DNA of 6,618 bases from Eggerthellaceae bacterium UBA5808 (GTDB taxonomy: Bacteria; Actinomycetota; Coriobacteriia; Coriobacteriales; Eggerthellaceae), in assembly GCA_002417975.1 (NCBI GenBank), contig DIDE01000055.1:1-6618 (forward strand), read 5' to 3'. Shown here piece by piece: positions 5,888 to 6,618 of this stretch; positions within the stretch are counted from its first letter, which is position 1; each line of letters begins with the position of its first letter. Under the pieces are notes generated by a model that saw nothing but the letters and a program-made list of their open reading frames with translations, was not told the origin of the DNA and searched no databases. The position numbers and the translations under genes are program-made.

Positions 5888-5915
5888 GCGTCCGTATACT
5901 CCACTCATCGGACGC
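5888..5915. repeat. Perfect 7-bp inverted repeat in the tatA/B leader
   Basis: GCGTCCG (5888-5894) and CGGACGC (5909-5915) are perfect complementary arms around a 14-nt loop. They lie in the 83-bp gap between the 66-aa gene and tatA/B, ending about 10 nt before the ribosome binding site. No T-tract follows on the minus strand, so it looks more like a leader hairpin or mRNA processing/stability element than a terminator. Confidence 0.5.
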
Positions 5916-5948
5916 ATGCCATATCGAAATGTATAGTAGCGCAATGGC

Positions 5949-6149
5949 TCAGTGCGCGCCACCCATGACGGCGATTGCCATCGTTGGAATCCCTAGCGCA
6001 AGCACCAAAATGACACACACCGCAATGACAAAGATCTTTTTCATACGGTCTGAACGCTCACGCTTCTCCTTCGCAAGACGTTCATGCTCCCGAGCTTCGG
6101 CCACACGAGCTTGGCGCTGTTTTTCACTCATCTTTTGTTTCTTTGACAT
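5949..6149 (-). CDS. Small single-span membrane protein, unknown function
   Basis: I do not recognise this 66-aa protein. Residues 1-38 are very hydrophilic, rich in Lys, Arg, Glu and Gln, and probably one continuous helix (for example EAREHERLAKEKRERSDR, 18-35). Residues 39-62 form one hydrophobic span (KIFVIAVCVILVLALGIPTM and on), followed by a short MGGAH end. The basic N-terminal half predicts an N-in topology with the charged helix in the cytoplasm. GAGGG with 7 nt spacing precedes the ATG. It ends 83 bp before tatA/B on the same strand, so it may be in the Tat transcript. The layout is the mirror of TatA (helix before, not after, the span), and it lacks the FGP hinge, so I do not call it a Tat subunit. 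Coding status is supported by the ribosome binding site and the coherent topology. Confidence 0.75.
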   Translation of the reverse strand: MSKKQKMSEKQRQARVAEAREHERLAKEKRERSDRMKKIFVIAVCVILVLALGIPTMAIAVMGGAH

Positions 6150-6180
6150 ACGAAAACCCTCACATCTTTCCCTATCTCAA

Positions 6181-6199
6181 TCGTGCTATCTGGGCACGA
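6181..6199. repeat. Perfect palindrome TCGTGC-N7-GCACGA upstream of the 66-aa gene
   Basis: Arms 6181-6186 and 6194-6199 are perfect complements with 7 nt between them. It lies 32-50 bp upstream of the start codon of the 66-aa gene, in its likely 5' leader. It could be a repressor operator or a small leader hairpin. It does not match LexA, CIRCE or another operator that I know. Confidence 0.5.
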
Positions 6200-6214
6200 A
6201 TCCAGCCACACCGT

Positions 6215-6246
6215 ACTATACAATTAATATCGATGAGCATCTTCAA
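6215..6246 (-). promoter_or_regulatory. Weak candidate promoter for the 66-aa gene and tat genes
   Basis: TATAGT (6215-6220) is a good -10 box. The nearest -35-like hexamer, TTGAAG (6241-6246), is 20 bp away, which is too far for a standard sigma-70 promoter. The position, downstream of the candidate terminator and upstream of the first gene, is right. Confidence 0.25.
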
Positions 6247-6273
6247 AATATGCAAGATCTCATTCCTAGAGGC

Positions 6274-6306
6274 AGGTACGATAAAGCCCCTCCGGCTTTT
6301 GTACCT
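6274..6306 (-). terminator. Candidate terminator hairpin after the amidohydrolase gene
   Basis: A two-part hairpin: outer arms AGGTAC (6274-6279) and GTACCT (6301-6306), inner arms AAAGCC (6283-6288) and GGCTTT (6294-6299), and a CCTCC loop. It lies 37 bp after the amidohydrolase stop and 125 bp before the next gene. The inner stem of the form AAAGCC...GGCTTT resembles terminators that keep the T-run inside the stem. A free T-tract is missing on the minus strand (only TTT), while the plus strand has TTTT. Confidence 0.5.
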
Positions 6307-6342
6307 TCATCGATGTAAGCTGCACCTTTGTACCATACACAT

Positions 6343-6618
6343 TTATCGGCGCAGTTTACCACGAATTCCAATAATCGTAGCAATGTTCTTTGCTACTTCC
6401 ACATCGACATGCCAACGATTTTGTTCATAGCGAATCGTTCCGCCCACCATACTCATCACAACATCACCGCCACTCGTCGTTCCGACAACAGCAGAAACAT
6501 GATCGGTTGTCGGCATCTGGTGTGAACTTGATATATCAATAGCAATGATATCGGCCATCTTACCAATTTCCAATGATCCGATTTGATCATCCAGCTGAAT
6601 CGCGCGAGCACCACCAAT
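6343..6618 (-). CDS. Amidohydrolase C-terminus, MTA/SAH-deaminase type (runs off the right edge)
   Basis: The frame is open to the window edge and ends at TAA (6343-6345). The visible 91 residues are a C-terminus only. Seen: the family-typical segment GGARAIQLDDQIGSLEIGK (2-20) followed by MADIIAID, then TSGGDVVMSMVGGTIRY, where the polypeptide returns to the small beta-sandwich domain of metal-dependent hydrolases. This wording fits 5'-methylthioadenosine/S-adenosylhomocysteine deaminases and related chlorohydrolase-like enzymes (MtaD/SsnA/TrzA group). The catalytic His and Asp residues lie outside the window, so the substrate cannot be assigned. A guanine deaminase or other cytosine-deaminase-like amidohydrolase is possible. 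The TTG at 6573 (SLEIGK) is internal, not a start. Confidence 0.88.
   Translation of the reverse strand: MGGARAIQLDDQIGSLEIGKMADIIAIDISSSHQMPTTDHVSAVVGTTSGGDVVMSMVGGTIRYEQNRWHVDVEVAKNIATIIGIRGKLRR

Noticed and set aside
5866..5904. Longer TatA/B start at the GTG at 5904
   Set aside because: No ribosome binding site and the extra residues precede the family-typical FGIG start; the TTG at 5865 has GAGAGG at good spacing.

Overview
All eight genes in this window, and one gene fragment at each end, lie on the minus strand. In order of transcription (right to left) they are: the 3' end of an amidohydrolase of the MTA/SAH-deaminase type, a 66-aa single-span membrane protein of unknown function, a TatA/TatB-family gene, tatC, hypA, hypB, nadE, groES, and the 5' 60 percent of groEL. 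There are no mobile elements, CRISPR arrays, tRNA or rRNA genes, and no foreign-looking island.

The organism is probably an actinobacterium, most likely an anaerobe of the Coriobacteriia (Eggerthellaceae/Atopobiaceae type) with a mid-range GC content. This rests on the wording of GroES and GroEL as remembered from that class, on HrcA/CIRCE control of groESL, on a single tatA/B-tatC pair, and on the hydrogenase or nickel maturation genes. It is inference, not a database match.

Right part (about 4966-6618): a candidate hairpin terminator follows the amidohydrolase. The small membrane protein comes next, and then the Tat pair. In the Tat pair the TatA/B stop and the tatC start are only 3 nt apart, and the tatC ribosome binding site lies in the last TatA/B codons. 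TatA/B most likely starts at a TTG (5865) and carries a very long histone-H1-like Lys/Ser/Thr/Ala tail. TatC carries a charged Glu/Lys tail.

Middle part (about 2424-4116): hypA and hypB encode the nickel-delivery pair for [NiFe]-hydrogenase maturation. Tat export and HypA/HypB fit together loosely, because periplasmic [NiFe]-hydrogenases are folded, Tat-exported enzymes, but no hydrogenase gene is visible here. The intergenic regions hold an 8-bp inverted repeat before hypA, two 9-bp direct repeats 21 bp apart before hypB, and three degenerate copies of a sequence of about 49 bp between hypB and nadE.

Left part (1-2423): a stand-alone NAD synthetase, then a compact control region with a candidate nadE terminator, a sigma-70-like promoter and a CIRCE operator within about 115 bp, which drives groES-groEL. 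Overall this is mostly core-genome content. The most unusual items are the TatA/B tail, the uncharacterised 66-aa protein upstream of it and the degenerate intergenic repeats. I did not find convincing evidence of a wholly new system.
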